Of a DNA stretch of 64,000 nucleotides, positions 48,658 through 57,750 are shown piece after piece. The position numbers and the translations under genes are program-made. The stretch lies in the NCBI RefSeq assembly GCF_016919705.1, contig NZ_CP070368.1, positions 1,302,001-1,366,000 on the forward strand, written 5' to 3'. Each line of letters begins with the position of its first letter. The stretch's first letter is position 1. Origin of the DNA: Paracoccus methylovorus. Lineage in GTDB: Bacteria > Pseudomonadota > Alphaproteobacteria > Rhodobacterales > Rhodobacteraceae. The notes beneath the pieces were generated by a model, which saw only the letters and a list, made by a program, of their open reading frames with translations, ran no database searches and had not been told where the DNA came from.

Positions 48658-49833
48658 ATGACCAAAGCCGTAATCGTTTCTGCCGCACGCACACCCGTCG
48701 GCAGTTTTCTGGGGTCCTATGCGAACCTGCCAGCGCATGAACTTGGCGCCATCGTCCTGAAAGCCATCGTCGAGCGCGCCGGCATCGATCCTTCCGAAAT
48801 CTCCGAAACCATCCTAGGCCAGGTATTGACAGCCGCTCAGGGCCAGAACCCCGGCCGGCAGGCGCATATCAAAGCCGGATATCCGCGGGAATCGGCGGCC
48901 TGGATCATCAATCAGGTCTGCGGCTCTGGCCTGCGCTCGGTCGCGCTGGCGGCGCAGCAGGTGCTTTTGGGCGACGCCACTGTGGTCGCCGCGGGTGGTC
49001 AGGAATCCATGTCGCTGTCTCCCCATGCCGCTTTTATCCGCAGCGGGCAGAAAATGGGCGACATGAAAATGCTCGACACCATGATCCGCGATGGACTTTG
49101 GGATGCCTTCCACGATTACCACATGGGCCAGACCGCCGAGAACGTCGCCGCGAAATGGGAAATTTCCCGGGCCGAACAGGATGAGTTCGCCGTCGCCTCG
49201 CAAAACAAGGCCGAGGAGGCGCAGAAAGCCGGGCGCTTCGCCGACGAAATCGTTCCGGTCACCATCAAGACCCGCAAGGGCGATACCGTGGTCGACGCCG
49301 ACGAATACATCCGCCACGGCGCCACGCTGGAGGCGATGGCAAAGCTGCGGCCCGCATTCGCCAAAGAAGGCAGCGTGACCGCCGGCAACGCATCGGGCCT
49401 GAACGACGGTGCCGCAGCCGTGCTGGTGATGACCGAGGACGAGGCCGCGCGGCGCGGCCTGACCCCGCTGGCCCGGATCGCCTCTTACGCGACCGCAGGC
49501 GTCGATCCGCAGATCATGGGCACCGGCCCGATCCCTGCCAGCCGCAAGGCGTTGGAAAAGGCCGGTTGGACGGTGGGTGATCTGGACCTGGTCGAAGCCA
49601 ACGAAGCCTTTGCGGCACAGGCCATCGCCGTCAATCGCGACATGGGCTGGGACCCTTCGATCGTCAATGTGAATGGCGGCGCCATCGCCATCGGCCACCC
49701 GATCGGGGCATCGGGCTGCCGCATCCTGAACACGCTGCTGTTCGAAATGCAGCGCCGCGACGCGAAAAAGGGCCTTGCCACGCTGTGCATCGGCGGCGGC
49801 ATGGGTGTTGCCCTGTGTCTTGAACGCCCCTGA
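48658..49833 (+). CDS. phaA: Acetyl-CoA C-acetyltransferase (beta-ketothiolase)
   Basis: Condenses two acetyl-CoA to acetoacetyl-CoA for polyhydroxybutyrate synthesis. The 391-residue thiolase has the acyl-accepting cysteine in [11 protein letters not shown], the general-acid histidine in [11 protein letters not shown] and the second cysteine in TLCIGGGMG. The length and start ([16 protein letters not shown]) match biosynthetic PhaA. AAGGAG is at 48644-48649. The acetoacetyl-CoA reductase gene follows, so this is the phaA-phaB pair; the synthase phaC is not in the window. The 240 bases upstream show no evident regulator site or gene. Confidence 0.94.
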   Translation: MTKAVIVSAARTPVGSFLGSYANLPAHELGAIVLKAIVERAGIDPSEISETILGQVLTAAQGQNPGRQAHIKAGYPRESAAWIINQVCGSGLRSVALAAQQVLLGDATVVAAGGQESMSLSPHAAFIRSGQKMGDMKMLDTMIRDGLWDAFHDYHMGQTAENVAAKWEISRAEQDEFAVASQNKAEEAQKAGRFADEIVPVTIKTRKGDTVVDADEYIRHGATLEAMAKLRPAFAKEGSVTAGNASGLNDGAAAVLVMTEDEAARRGLTPLARIASYATAGVDPQIMGTGPIPASRKALEKAGWTVGDLDLVEANEAFAAQAIAVNRDMGWDPSIVNVNGGAIAIGHPIGASGCRILNTLLFEMQRRDAKKGLATLCIGGGMGVALCLERP

Positions 49834-49917
49834 CTAAAATGCGCGCGCAACTATCTTGCGCCCGCTACCTCTGTTCGGTAACACTATTTCACAACCATTT
49901 TTGAAGGGGGACGGAAA

Positions 49918-50643
49918 ATGGCAAAAGTGGCTCTTGTGACCGGCGGCTCGCGCGGCATCGGCGCAGCGATCTCAAAAGCACTGCAGGCGGCCGGTTATAC
50001 CGTCGCGGCGAATTATGCCGGCAATGACGACGCCGCGCGCGCCTTTACCGAAGAAACCGGCATCAAGACCTACAAGTGGTCGGTGGCGGATTACGACGCC
50101 TGCGCGGCAGGCATCAAGCAGGTCGAGGACGAGCTTGGCCCAATCGCGGTGCTGGTCAACAACGCCGGTATCACGCGCGATTCGATGTTCCACAAGATGA
50201 CCCCGCAGCAGTGGAAAGAGGTGATCGACACCAACCTGACGGGCCTGTTCAACATGACCCATCCGGTCTGGTCGGGGATGCGCGACCGCAAGTATGGCCG
50301 TATCGTCAACATCAGCTCGATCAACGGGCAAAAGGGCCAGGCGGGTCAGGCGAACTATTCCGCGGCCAAGGCGGGCGATCTGGGCTTTACCAAGGCGCTG
50401 GCCCAGGAAGGCGCCCGCGCCGGTATCACCGTAAACGCCATCTGCCCCGGCTATATCGGTACCGAAATGGTCCGCGCCATCGACGAAAAAGTGCTGAATG
50501 AACGCATCATCCCGCAGATCCCCGTTGGACGCCTTGGCGAGCCCGAAGAGATCGCGCGCTGCGTGGTCTTCCTAGCTTCCGAGGATGCCGGCTTCATCAC
50601 CGGTTCGACCATCAGCGCCAATGGCGGCCAGTTCTTCGTCTAA
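49918..50643 (+). CDS. phaB: Acetoacetyl-CoA reductase
   Basis: NADPH-dependent short-chain dehydrogenase that reduces acetoacetyl-CoA to (R)-3-hydroxybutyryl-CoA for PHB. The 241-residue product has TGGSRGIGAAIS, NNAGITRDSMFHKM, the catalytic serine in NISSINGQKGQ and YxxxK in NYSAAKAG, with the PhaB-specific QKGQAGQANYS context. AAGGGGGA precedes the ATG. It lies 84 bases after phaA, a gap that has room for its own promoter, and is followed by a strong terminator. Confidence 0.95.
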   Translation: MAKVALVTGGSRGIGAAISKALQAAGYTVAANYAGNDDAARAFTEETGIKTYKWSVADYDACAAGIKQVEDELGPIAVLVNNAGITRDSMFHKMTPQQWKEVIDTNLTGLFNMTHPVWSGMRDRKYGRIVNISSINGQKGQAGQANYSAAKAGDLGFTKALAQEGARAGITVNAICPGYIGTEMVRAIDEKVLNERIIPQIPVGRLGEPEEIARCVVFLASEDAGFITGSTISANGGQFFV

Positions 50644-50661
50644 GGCGATACCCTGACAGAC

Positions 50662-50690
50662 AACGGCCCGCGATATTTCGCGGGCCGTTT
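50662..50690. terminator. Intrinsic terminator after phaB
   Basis: A 12-bp perfect stem (AACGGCCCGCGA with TCGCGGGCCGTT) has the loop TATT and a short T run. It lies 18 bases beyond the phaB stop. Confidence 0.9.
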
Positions 50691-50737
50691 CTGATTGGTC
50701 GGCTTGTTGGGCGGGACCAGCCCGCCCATGCCGCAGA

Positions 50738-50902
50738 TCAATGCGACAAGCGTGTGATCTCTTCCTTGAGGCGAAGTTTTTCCTTCTTCATCTGGGCGAT
50801 GGCAAGGTCATCCATGCCGGGGCTGCGGTGCGCGGCCTCGATGGCGTTCGAAAGCGACAGATGTTTGCGGCGGAGCTCCTGCACATGGGATTCAACCGAC
50901 AT
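50738..50902 (-). CDS. YdcH family (DUF465) small protein
   Basis: A 54-residue, highly charged helical protein: HVQELRRKHLSLSNAIEAA, then MKKEKLRLKEEITRL, the YdcH/DUF465 pattern ending in the KxKLRLKDEI helix. It probably forms a helical hairpin or coiled coil in the cytoplasm; the function is unknown. ATG 50902 follows GAGGAGGACGTA; the frame open to 50998 is upstream sequence. It lies on the minus strand just downstream of the methyltransferase-like gene. Confidence 0.85.
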   Translation of the reverse strand: MSVESHVQELRRKHLSLSNAIEAAHRSPGMDDLAIAQMKKEKLRLKEEITRLSH

Positions 50903-50960
50903 TACGTCCTCCTCTTGGATTGATCGAACCAAGGGATTGCAGCACAGAATCGTCACATTG

Positions 50961-51719
50961 TCACCGAAAATTCGGGCTTCCGAGCGAAAGTGCCGCACCC
51001 CCGCGCAAAACCGCCTGTGCGGCCTTCGTCAGGTCCTCCTGATCGGCGGAATGTGACGGTTTGGCATGCATGACAAAGGGGGAAAGCAGCCGCAGCGGCG
51101 CCCGCGCGCCCTTGCGGGCCAGGACGATGACACGCCCCGCCTCGCGCCCCTCGCGGGCGGCAATCGGCAGGATGGTGATCGCCCCTGCCGAGGCAGAAAG
51201 CGCCACCAGAATATCCGCCAGACGGTCGGCGCGCTGGATCAGCGTCATCCAGCCGCCCGGCCGCAGGCGGCGCAGCCCGGACGCGATCCACATCGGCAAC
51301 GGCGTCGCCTCATGCCGGGCACGGCCGCGACCGGAATCGGGCGCCGGCATGCCTTGGGTGAAATAAGGCGGGTTGGCAATGACATGGTCGAAACTCTGCC
51401 CCCGCAACGCATCCGGCATCCGCGCCAGATCGCCCTGATACAACTCGGCGGGGATTGCGTTGGCGGCGGCATTGCGCTGCGCAAGCTGGGCATAGGTTGG
51501 CTGCAATTCCAGCCCGGTCAGCCGGACGCCCGGCACGCGCGCGCCCAGACAAAGCAGCGCCACCCCTGCCCCGCACCCCAGTTCCAGCACAGTGTCGCCG
51601 TCGCACGCCGGGCAGGCGGCTGCCAGCATCACCGCATCGGCGCCGGCGCGATAGCCGCGCATGGGCTGCAAAATCCGCAGCCGACCCCCGAGGAAAGCGT
51701 CCTCGCGCAACTCAGTCAT
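50961..51719 (-). CDS. tRNA1(Val) A37 N6-methyltransferase-like protein
   Basis: A 252-residue class I SAM-dependent methyltransferase of the TrmN6/YfiC type. It starts with FLGGRLRILQPMRGYRAGADAVMLAAA, the family's entry motif, followed by VLELGCGAGVALLCL (SAM-binding) and the N6-adenine catalytic motif IANPPYF. Enteric TrmN6 methylates A37 of tRNA1(Val). A tRNA target is likely here but could be another base. ATG 51719 overlaps the stop of the DUF2007 gene by eight bases. Confidence 0.85.
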   Translation of the reverse strand: MTELREDAFLGGRLRILQPMRGYRAGADAVMLAAACPACDGDTVLELGCGAGVALLCLGARVPGVRLTGLELQPTYAQLAQRNAAANAIPAELYQGDLARMPDALRGQSFDHVIANPPYFTQGMPAPDSGRGRARHEATPLPMWIASGLRRLRPGGWMTLIQRADRLADILVALSASAGAITILPIAAREGREAGRVIVLARKGARAPLRLLSPFVMHAKPSHSADQEDLTKAAQAVLRGGAALSLGSPNFR

Positions 51720-51924
51720 GATGGATGCGATTATCCCGCAAAATGGCACGCGCCATGAAAAGGTCGCGATCCGCTACCATAAGCCGTCGCGGCAGAATAC
51801 CCAATGAACCTTCGAGAACGCTCATGTGCTGGTCCAGCGGAAAAGATTGGATCCCCTCGGCCGCAAGCAGGTCGGTCGCGCGGGTGATGGTAAGCGGATC
51901 GGTGGTGCGAAGAAGCTCTTTCAT
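51712..51924 (-). CDS. DUF2007 family protein
   Basis: A 70-residue protein of the putative signal-transducing DUF2007 family. It starts MKELLRTTDPLTITRATDLLAAEGI and continues with FPLDQHMSVLEGSLGILPRRLMV, ending in a helix ARAILRDN. The fold resembles a small ferredoxin-like regulatory domain; no function is known. ATG 51924 was chosen since the family starts there. It is divergent from the polyprenyl synthase gene and its end overlaps the methyltransferase start. Confidence 0.85.
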   Translation of the reverse strand: MKELLRTTDPLTITRATDLLAAEGIQSFPLDQHMSVLEGSLGILPRRLMVADRDLFMARAILRDNRIHHD

Positions 51925-51998
51925 GACTTGCGAAAGTACGCGGCTGTTGCGCATGTGTCCATGGCATGGCAATGGCTTGCGGCGAAAGGGGATCGGTG

Positions 51999-53000
51999 AT
52001 GGGCATGAACGAAAACGTCTCCAAGCCACTCGACCGGCTGGCGGCCGAACTTGATGGGGATATGGACCGGGTCAATACGTTGATCCAACAGCGTATGGCC
52101 AGCCGCCACGCCCCACGCATTCCCGAAGTCACAGCGCATCTGGTCGAGGCGGGCGGCAAGCGTCTGCGGCCCATGCTGGTGTTGGCCGCCGCACGGCTTT
52201 GCGGCTATGCGGGCGAAAGCCATGTGCTGCTGGCGGCCGCCGTCGAGTTCATCCATACGGCCACGCTGTTGCATGACGACGTGGTCGATGAAAGCCAGCA
52301 ACGGCGCGGCCGTCCGACAGCCAACCTGCTGTGGGACAACAAGTCCAGCGTTCTGGTCGGCGATTATCTGTTCGCCCGCAGCTTCCAGTTGATGGCGGAC
52401 ACGGAAAGCATGCAGGTCATGCGCATCCTGGCCAATGCCAGCGCCACGATTGCCGAGGGCGAGGTTCTGCAACTGACCGCGGCCCAGGACATCTCGACCA
52501 CCGAGGACACCTATATCCAGATCGTGCGAGGCAAGACGGCGGCGCTGTTTTCTGCCGCGACCGAGGCGGGCGCGGTGGTTGCCGGTGCCGATACGGCCGT
52601 GCAACAGGCGTTGTTCGACTATGGCGACGCCTTGGGGATCGCCTTCCAGATCGTCGACGACCTGTTGGATTACGGCGGCTCGACCACCACCATCGGCAAG
52701 AATGTGGGCGACGATTTCCGCGAGCGCAAGCTGACGCTGCCGGTCATCAAAGCCATCGCCCGCGCCGACGCCGAAGAGAGCGATTTCTGGGAACGCACCA
52801 TCGCTCAGGGCCAGCAACAGGACACCGACCTTGCCACCGCGCTGGAGATCCTGCACCGGCGCGAGGCCCTGGACGCCGCCCGCGCTGACGCAATCGCCTG
52901 GGCCGAGCGTGCCAAGTCGGCACTGTCGGCCACGCCCGACCGGCCTTTGCGCCGGATTCTGGCGGATCTGGCAGATTTCGTCGTCTCTCGCCTGTCCTGA
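51999..53000 (+). CDS. Polyprenyl diphosphate synthase (ubiquinone side chain)
   Basis: A 333-residue trans-isoprenyl diphosphate synthase with both aspartate-rich motifs: LLHDDVVDES near residue 88 and QIVDDLLDYGG near residue 216, plus GGKRLRPML early on. In Paracoccus and relatives the quinone is UQ-10, so this is probably the decaprenyl (DdsA/IspB-type) enzyme, but chain length is not readable with certainty. AAAGGGG lies eight bases before ATG 51999; ATG 52005 is an alternative. A bidirectional terminator follows. Confidence 0.9.
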   Translation: MGMNENVSKPLDRLAAELDGDMDRVNTLIQQRMASRHAPRIPEVTAHLVEAGGKRLRPMLVLAAARLCGYAGESHVLLAAAVEFIHTATLLHDDVVDESQQRRGRPTANLLWDNKSSVLVGDYLFARSFQLMADTESMQVMRILANASATIAEGEVLQLTAAQDISTTEDTYIQIVRGKTAALFSAATEAGAVVAGADTAVQQALFDYGDALGIAFQIVDDLLDYGGSTTTIGKNVGDDFRERKLTLPVIKAIARADAEESDFWERTIAQGQQQDTDLATALEILHRREALDAARADAIAWAERAKSALSATPDRPLRRILADLADFVVSRLS

Positions 53001-53009
53001 TCGCATAAC

Positions 53010-53040
53010 GAAAAAGCCCGGCGCTGTGCCGGGCTTTTCC
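53010..53040. terminator. Bidirectional intrinsic terminator
   Basis: AAAAGCCCGGC and GCCGGGCTTTT enclose a five-base loop, with A and T runs on both sides. It lies between the convergent polyprenyl synthase and amt genes and can end both. Confidence 0.9.
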
Positions 53041-53059
53041 TTTTGCCTGAAACTCTGTC

Positions 53060-54508
53060 CTAGCTGTTATAGGCATTCTCGCCGTGGGTGGTGATGTCCA
53101 GACCCTGCCGCTCGTTATTACCCGCAACGCGCAGCCCGATCACCGCCTTGACGATCATCAGCGCGATGAACGAAACCACAGCCGACCAGACCACCGCCAC
53201 GGCCACGCCCAGCACCTGGGTCATCACCTGACCGGCCATGTCATAGCCGGCCACGACCGACTCGGTCGCATAGTCGTAGAGGCCCGAACCGCCCAGCGAC
53301 GGCGCCGCGAATACCCCGGTCAGAATGGCCCCGACGATGCCTCCGATCCCATGGATGCCGAACACGTCTAGGCTTTCGTCCACACCCAGCCGGACCTTCA
53401 TGCTGATGACGAACCACATGCACAGGAAACCGGCGGCAAGACCGATCACGATGGCGCCCATCGGGCCCACGAAACCGGCAGCCGGAGTAATGCCGACAAG
53501 ACCGGCAATCGCCCCCGAGATACCGCCCAGCAGCGAGGGATGACCCCGGAACAACCATTCGCCAAAAGCCCATGCCAGTGCGGCGGCGGAGGTGGCCACG
53601 GTAGTGTTCAGGATCGCCATGGCGGCGGTGCCGGTGGCCTCCATGTTCGAGCCGGCGTTGAAACCGAACCAGCCGATCCACAGCAGGCAGCCACCCAGGA
53701 AGGTAAAGGGCAGATTATGCGGTGCCATCAGCTCTTTGCCATAGCCAAGACGCGGACCGACGACCAGCGCGGCGACCAGACCGGCGATACCCGCGTTGAT
53801 GTGGATGACCGTACCGCCGGCAAAGTCCAGAGCGCCATGGCCGAACAGAAAGCCGCCGGGCGCGTCATAGGCACTGGGACCGCCCCACCACCAGACCATA
53901 TGCGCCATCGGCAGGTAAGAGAAAAAGAACCAGATCACCACAAAGAGCAGGACGGCCGAATATTTCATCCGCTCGACCGTAGCGCCGACGATCAGCGCCG
54001 GAGCGATGCAGGCGAAGGCCATCTGAAAGATGATAAAGGCATATTCGGGCACATAGACATTGGTCGTGAACGTCTCGGCCAGCGACGAGGTGTCCACCCC
54101 CGCCAGAAACGCCTTGGAAAAACCACCGATAAGCGGGGTAAGCCAGGTTGCCTCATCAGCCGAGCCGGCACCGGTGAAGGCAAGCGAATAGCCAAAGCAG
54201 ACCCACAGGATCGACATGATGCAGAAGATGGAAAGGACCTGCATCAGCACCGAAAGCATGTTTTTGGCGCGGACAAGGCCGCCATAGAACAGCGCCAGTC
54301 CCGGGATGGTCATGGCCATGACCAGTATGGCCGAAATCATCATCCAGGTCGTGTCACCCTTGTCCACGATGGGCGCGACGGTTTCGACGATGGCTTCGAC
54401 CGCGGCCCCGGGGGTCTCGGCATCCTGCGCAAGGGCCGGCACCGCCAGCCCGACAAGCGGGAGGGCGAAAGCCGGGATCATGGGTTTGATCGCGGTAGGT
54501 CTCATCAT
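53060..54508 (-). CDS. amt: Ammonium transporter Amt
   Basis: A 482-residue inner-membrane ammonium channel with about 11 transmembrane helices after a cleavable N-terminal signal (LPLVGLAVPALAQ). The pore twin histidines are in GGTVIHINAG and GIHGIGGI, and the conserved FYGGLVRAKNMLSVLMQ and GFNAGSNMEATGTAAMAILNT segments are intact. AGGAAAC precedes ATG 54508. A glnK gene normally sits next to amt in alphaproteobacteria, but none is visible here. A possible NtrC site lies 72 bases upstream. Confidence 0.95.
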   Translation of the reverse strand: MMRPTAIKPMIPAFALPLVGLAVPALAQDAETPGAAVEAIVETVAPIVDKGDTTWMMISAILVMAMTIPGLALFYGGLVRAKNMLSVLMQVLSIFCIMSILWVCFGYSLAFTGAGSADEATWLTPLIGGFSKAFLAGVDTSSLAETFTTNVYVPEYAFIIFQMAFACIAPALIVGATVERMKYSAVLLFVVIWFFFSYLPMAHMVWWWGGPSAYDAPGGFLFGHGALDFAGGTVIHINAGIAGLVAALVVGPRLGYGKELMAPHNLPFTFLGGCLLWIGWFGFNAGSNMEATGTAAMAILNTTVATSAAALAWAFGEWLFRGHPSLLGGISGAIAGLVGITPAAGFVGPMGAIVIGLAAGFLCMWFVISMKVRLGVDESLDVFGIHGIGGIVGAILTGVFAAPSLGGSGLYDYATESVVAGYDMAGQVMTQVLGVAVAVVWSAVVSFIALMIVKAVIGLRVAGNNERQGLDITTHGENAYNS

Positions 54509-54579
54509 GTTTCCTGCACCTTCTTTCTGCGTTGCAGCAGTTCCATGTCCCGCTCAGAAAACCCGCCGTTCTCTGCCCG

Positions 54580-54594
54580 GCACAAGGTTTGTGC
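54580..54594. promoter_or_regulatory. Possible NtrC-binding site upstream of amt
   Basis: GCAC and GTGC are separated by seven bases, with the inner palindrome GCACAA-N3-TTGTGC, matching the NtrC core GCAC-N7-GTGC. It is 72 bases before the amt start. A weak sigma-54-like GG-N10-GC (about 54537-54550, minus strand) lies between, but its other positions fit poorly. Confidence 0.4.
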
Positions 54595-54764
54595 AGCTTT
54601 CGGCCAAGCCCACCCGTTGTCTGCCCGAAATAACGGCAAAGATGCCGGGTTTTGCGCCCTGTTGGGGCAGTTCACTGATAGGTCATCTCGGTTCTCAAGC
54701 CCGGGGCTTTGATGTATGTTGCGCGCCAAAGGGCCGGAGCACTCGGCCGGGCAGGAAAGCAGGC

Positions 54765-57101
54765 ATGAAGAAACCGACCGGCACAGGCCGCATTGTCGCA
54801 GACAAGCGCAATTTCGACCAAGCCCCTCAGAAAAAGCAAAAACAATCCGGCACCCCGCCGCGCAAACCGGCAAAACGGCCCCGTCGCGGCAATGTCGTCA
54901 CGCGGGGAATCGCCGGAATGGTCCTGCTGGCCTGGCGGGTAACTTGGGGCGCCTTCTGGCGGCTTGGGCTGACGGTGGCCCTGATTCTGTTTGCAGCCAC
55001 CTTTTATTACTACACGACGCTGCCTGAACCTGCGGCGCTGTTCGACGGCCGTGCCCGCGGTTCGGTCACCATGCTGGATGCCGAGGACAGGGTTTTCGCC
55101 TGGCGTGGCGAAACTTTCGGCATGGTCAGCGCCGACAAGATCGCGCCTGTATTGAAAGACGCGGTGGTCGCGACCGAGGACAAGCGATTCTATCGCCATC
55201 TGGGGGTGGACCCTCAGGGCATCGCCAGCGCCATCAAGATCAACATGGCCGCAGGTCGCGGCCCGCTGGAGGGCAACGGCGGCTCGACCATCACCCAGCA
55301 GGTGGCGAAACTGCTGTGTCTGGGCGAGACCTTCGACCCGATCCGCTGGAAATCCGAGGCCGAGTTCGAGGCGGAATGCCGCGAGTCCTCGATTTGGCGC
55401 AAGGTCAAGGAAGTGCCCTATTCGCTGGCGATGGAAGCGAAATACTCCAAACAGGACGTGCTGAACATCTACATGAACCGCTCCTATCTGGGCGCAGGTG
55501 CGCGTGGGTTCGAGGCCGCGTCGCAGCGTTACTTCGATAAATCGGCGGCCGATGTGGACGCTGCCGAAGCCGCCATGCTGGCCGGGTTGCTCAAGGCGCC
55601 CAGCTATTTCGCCCCGACCTCGAACCTGCAGCGCGCACAGGACCGCGCCTCGGTTATCCTGAGGCTGATGCATGAGCAGGGCTATCTGGACGACAAGCAA
55701 TTTGCCGAGGCCAAGGAACATCCCGCAGCACTGTCCAAGGCGGCTGCGGCGCGGGCCGGCGGCTATTTCGCCGATTGGGTGATGGAATCCGGCCCCGGTT
55801 TCCTGACCAGCGAAACGACCGAGGACGTCACCATCAAGACGACCTTCGACCAGCGCGTCCAGCGCGCCGCCGAACGGGCGCTGAAGCGGATATTCGACGA
55901 AAAGGTCGCCCCCGGCTCCAAGGCGCAGGCGGCGGTGGTCATCATGTCGCCGGACGGCGCGGTGCGCGCGATGATCGGCGGGCGCGACAATACCGCGACC
56001 GGCACCTTCAACCGCGCGACGCAGGCCAAGCGGCAGCCCGGTTCCAGCTTCAAGCCTTTCGTCTATGCCGCCGCACTGGATCAGGGCTACAGCCCGAACG
56101 ACATGATCCTGGATGCGCCGCTGACGATCAATGTGCGCGGCTCTGGCCCTTGGTCGCCGCAAAACTATACCCGCCGCTACTCGGGCGAGGTCACATTGAC
56201 CCGGGCGCTCACGCAATCGCTGAACACCGCCACGATCCGCCTGCAAGAGATCGCCGGACGCGATGCCGTGCGTCGCGTGGCGCAGGACTTCGGCTTTGCC
56301 AGCAATCTGGCCACGGGTCCCTCGCTGGGTCTGGGGGTGTCGGAATCGACGCTGCTGGCCATGACCGGCGCCTATGCCGGCATCCGCAACGGCGGCACCG
56401 CCGTCAGCCCCTATGGTCTGGTCGAATTGCGCATCAAAGGCGACGATCAGGCGCTGATCGGTCAGGCTGGCGGCATGGGCCAGCGTGTCATCTCGCAAAA
56501 GGCGGCCCGGGAATTGATCGGCATGATGGAGCAGGTGATCGAGCGCGGCACCGGCTCTCGTGCAAAACTGCCGGGCCGTCCGGCAGCGGGCAAGACCGGC
56601 ACCACCTCCAGCTATCGCGATGCGTGGTTCATCGGCTTTACCGGCCAATATGTCACCGGCGTCTGGATGGGCTATGATGACAACACCCCACTGAAGGGCG
56701 TGACCGGCGGCGGGCTGCCGGCCGAAATCTGGCAGGCGGTCATGGCCGAAATCCACGAGGGCCTGCCAGTTGAATCGCTGGGTAGTTTCGCCTTTGATCC
56801 CGACAGCGCCGTGCCGCAGGTGGTCAGCTCTGGCGGCGAAGGCGCAGCCGATCCGCTGGCCGCGGCATTGTCCGAGGCGCTTGGCCAGCCCGCGCCCCAA
56901 CAGGGTCAGGCGCAACCGGTCGAAGGCGGGCGCACCCTGCCCGATCCCGGCGTTCAGACCCCCGGAGGCCCGCCCACCTTCCCGGCCGAGACCATCACCA
57001 GCGGTCCCGAGGCCGAGATGCCGCCACCCGGTGCCGATGGCGGGACCGAAGATGCGCTGACCCAGGCGCTGCGCGGCATCCAGGGGGTCTATCAGGAATG
57101 A
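54765..57101 (+). CDS. Bifunctional class A penicillin-binding protein
   Basis: A 778-residue peptidoglycan polymerase. A basic cytoplasmic tail is followed by one membrane helix (about 62-83), then a GT51 transglycosylase (ATEDKRFYRHLGVDPQGI with the catalytic glutamate) and a transpeptidase with SSFK (RQPGSSFKPF), SLN (QSLNTATIR) and KTGTTS. The C-terminal 80 residues are a proline-rich tail. Between the GT51 STITQQVAK motif and the next helix is an insertion of about 20 residues with two cysteines, which I recall from other Rhodobacteraceae PBP1 proteins. AGGAAAGC precedes the ATG. It is divergent from amt. Confidence 0.92.
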   Translation: MKKPTGTGRIVADKRNFDQAPQKKQKQSGTPPRKPAKRPRRGNVVTRGIAGMVLLAWRVTWGAFWRLGLTVALILFAATFYYYTTLPEPAALFDGRARGSVTMLDAEDRVFAWRGETFGMVSADKIAPVLKDAVVATEDKRFYRHLGVDPQGIASAIKINMAAGRGPLEGNGGSTITQQVAKLLCLGETFDPIRWKSEAEFEAECRESSIWRKVKEVPYSLAMEAKYSKQDVLNIYMNRSYLGAGARGFEAASQRYFDKSAADVDAAEAAMLAGLLKAPSYFAPTSNLQRAQDRASVILRLMHEQGYLDDKQFAEAKEHPAALSKAAAARAGGYFADWVMESGPGFLTSETTEDVTIKTTFDQRVQRAAERALKRIFDEKVAPGSKAQAAVVIMSPDGAVRAMIGGRDNTATGTFNRATQAKRQPGSSFKPFVYAAALDQGYSPNDMILDAPLTINVRGSGPWSPQNYTRRYSGEVTLTRALTQSLNTATIRLQEIAGRDAVRRVAQDFGFASNLATGPSLGLGVSESTLLAMTGAYAGIRNGGTAVSPYGLVELRIKGDDQALIGQAGGMGQRVISQKAARELIGMMEQVIERGTGSRAKLPGRPAAGKTGTTSSYRDAWFIGFTGQYVTGVWMGYDDNTPLKGVTGGGLPAEIWQAVMAEIHEGLPVESLGSFAFDPDSAVPQVVSSGGEGAADPLAAALSEALGQPAPQQGQAQPVEGGRTLPDPGVQTPGGPPTFPAETITSGPEAEMPPPGADGGTEDALTQALRGIQGVYQE

Positions 57102-57102
57102 C

Positions 57103-57130
57103 AAAGGCCGGTCTCGCGGGACCGGCCTTT
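57103..57130. terminator. Intrinsic terminator after PBP gene
   Basis: AAAGGCCGGT and ACCGGCCTTT form the stem, extended by one C-G pair, with an inner loop. It begins two bases after the PBP stop, and its reverse side also follows the mlaC stop, so it may serve both convergent genes. Confidence 0.85.
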
Positions 57131-57153
57131 CCTTATCTGCTGCGGGGGGCGGT

Positions 57154-57750
57154 TCAGCCGGCCTGTTGCAGATCGGCCGTCAGCGCCGTCAGATCGCCCT
57201 TGCGGCGCGCCAGCATCGCCCCAATCTCGGCCCGCTCCGAGGCAAGCATGTTCACCCCCTCGATAATGATGTTGAAATAGCGACTTTTCCCGGATTTGTC
57301 CGAGACGTGCCATTCCACCTCCATCGGGCTGCGCCCCTTGAGACGCGCGACCGAGGTTACGGCAAAGAAGGATTTCACCGGCTTGGCACCCGTCACCTCG
57401 ATCTTCGAGCCGATGAATTCATGGAAACGCTTGCCGTATTTGCGCCCGATATAGCCTTGGAACGCCTGCCGGTAGGCGGCGAATTCCGCCGCCCCTGCCT
57501 GACGCGCCGCCGGACCCAACGCCGAGCGCGCGATGATGTCCACGTCGGCATAGCGGGCAAAGATCGCCTCGAAGGCGCGATACATCTGCGCAGGCGGCTG
57601 GCCGGAATTGATCACGGCATAGACTTCGGTCAGCGAGGTTTCGATCAGCGCCCGCGCCTCATTGGTGTCCAGCGCCCAGGCGGGCCGGGCGGCGACGGCA
57701 ATGCCGGCTCCAATCAGGCCCAGAAATCCGCGGCGCGTCTCATTCGGCAT
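57154..57750 (-). CDS. mlaC: MlaC-type phospholipid carrier, Tat-exported
   Basis: A 198-residue periplasmic MlaC/Ttg2D-type protein that ferries phospholipids between outer and inner membranes. It begins with a twin-arginine signal (NETRRGFLGLIGAGIAVAARPAWA), then the tetrahydrophobic-pocket fold with FARYADVDIIARSALG, AFQGYIGRKYGKRF and YFNIIIEGVNML. The start is not certain: ATG 57750 gives a clean signal; an upstream TTG would extend it into the mlaA end. It follows mlaA directly. The inner-membrane parts MlaFEDB are not in the window. Confidence 0.85.
   Translation of the reverse strand: MPNETRRGFLGLIGAGIAVAARPAWALDTNEARALIETSLTEVYAVINSGQPPAQMYRAFEAIFARYADVDIIARSALGPAARQAGAAEFAAYRQAFQGYIGRKYGKRFHEFIGSKIEVTGAKPVKSFFAVTSVARLKGRSPMEVEWHVSDKSGKSRYFNIIIEGVNMLASERAEIGAMLARRKGDLTALTADLQQAG

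Noticed and set aside
54537..54550. Sigma-54 promoter of amt
   Set aside because: Only GG-N10-GC fits; the other consensus positions match poorly, so it is mentioned with the NtrC site but not called.
54672..57104. An 810-codon frame antisense to the PBP gene
   Set aside because: High-GC codon bias leaves the antisense frame open; the sense strand encodes a complete penicillin-binding protein with all motifs.
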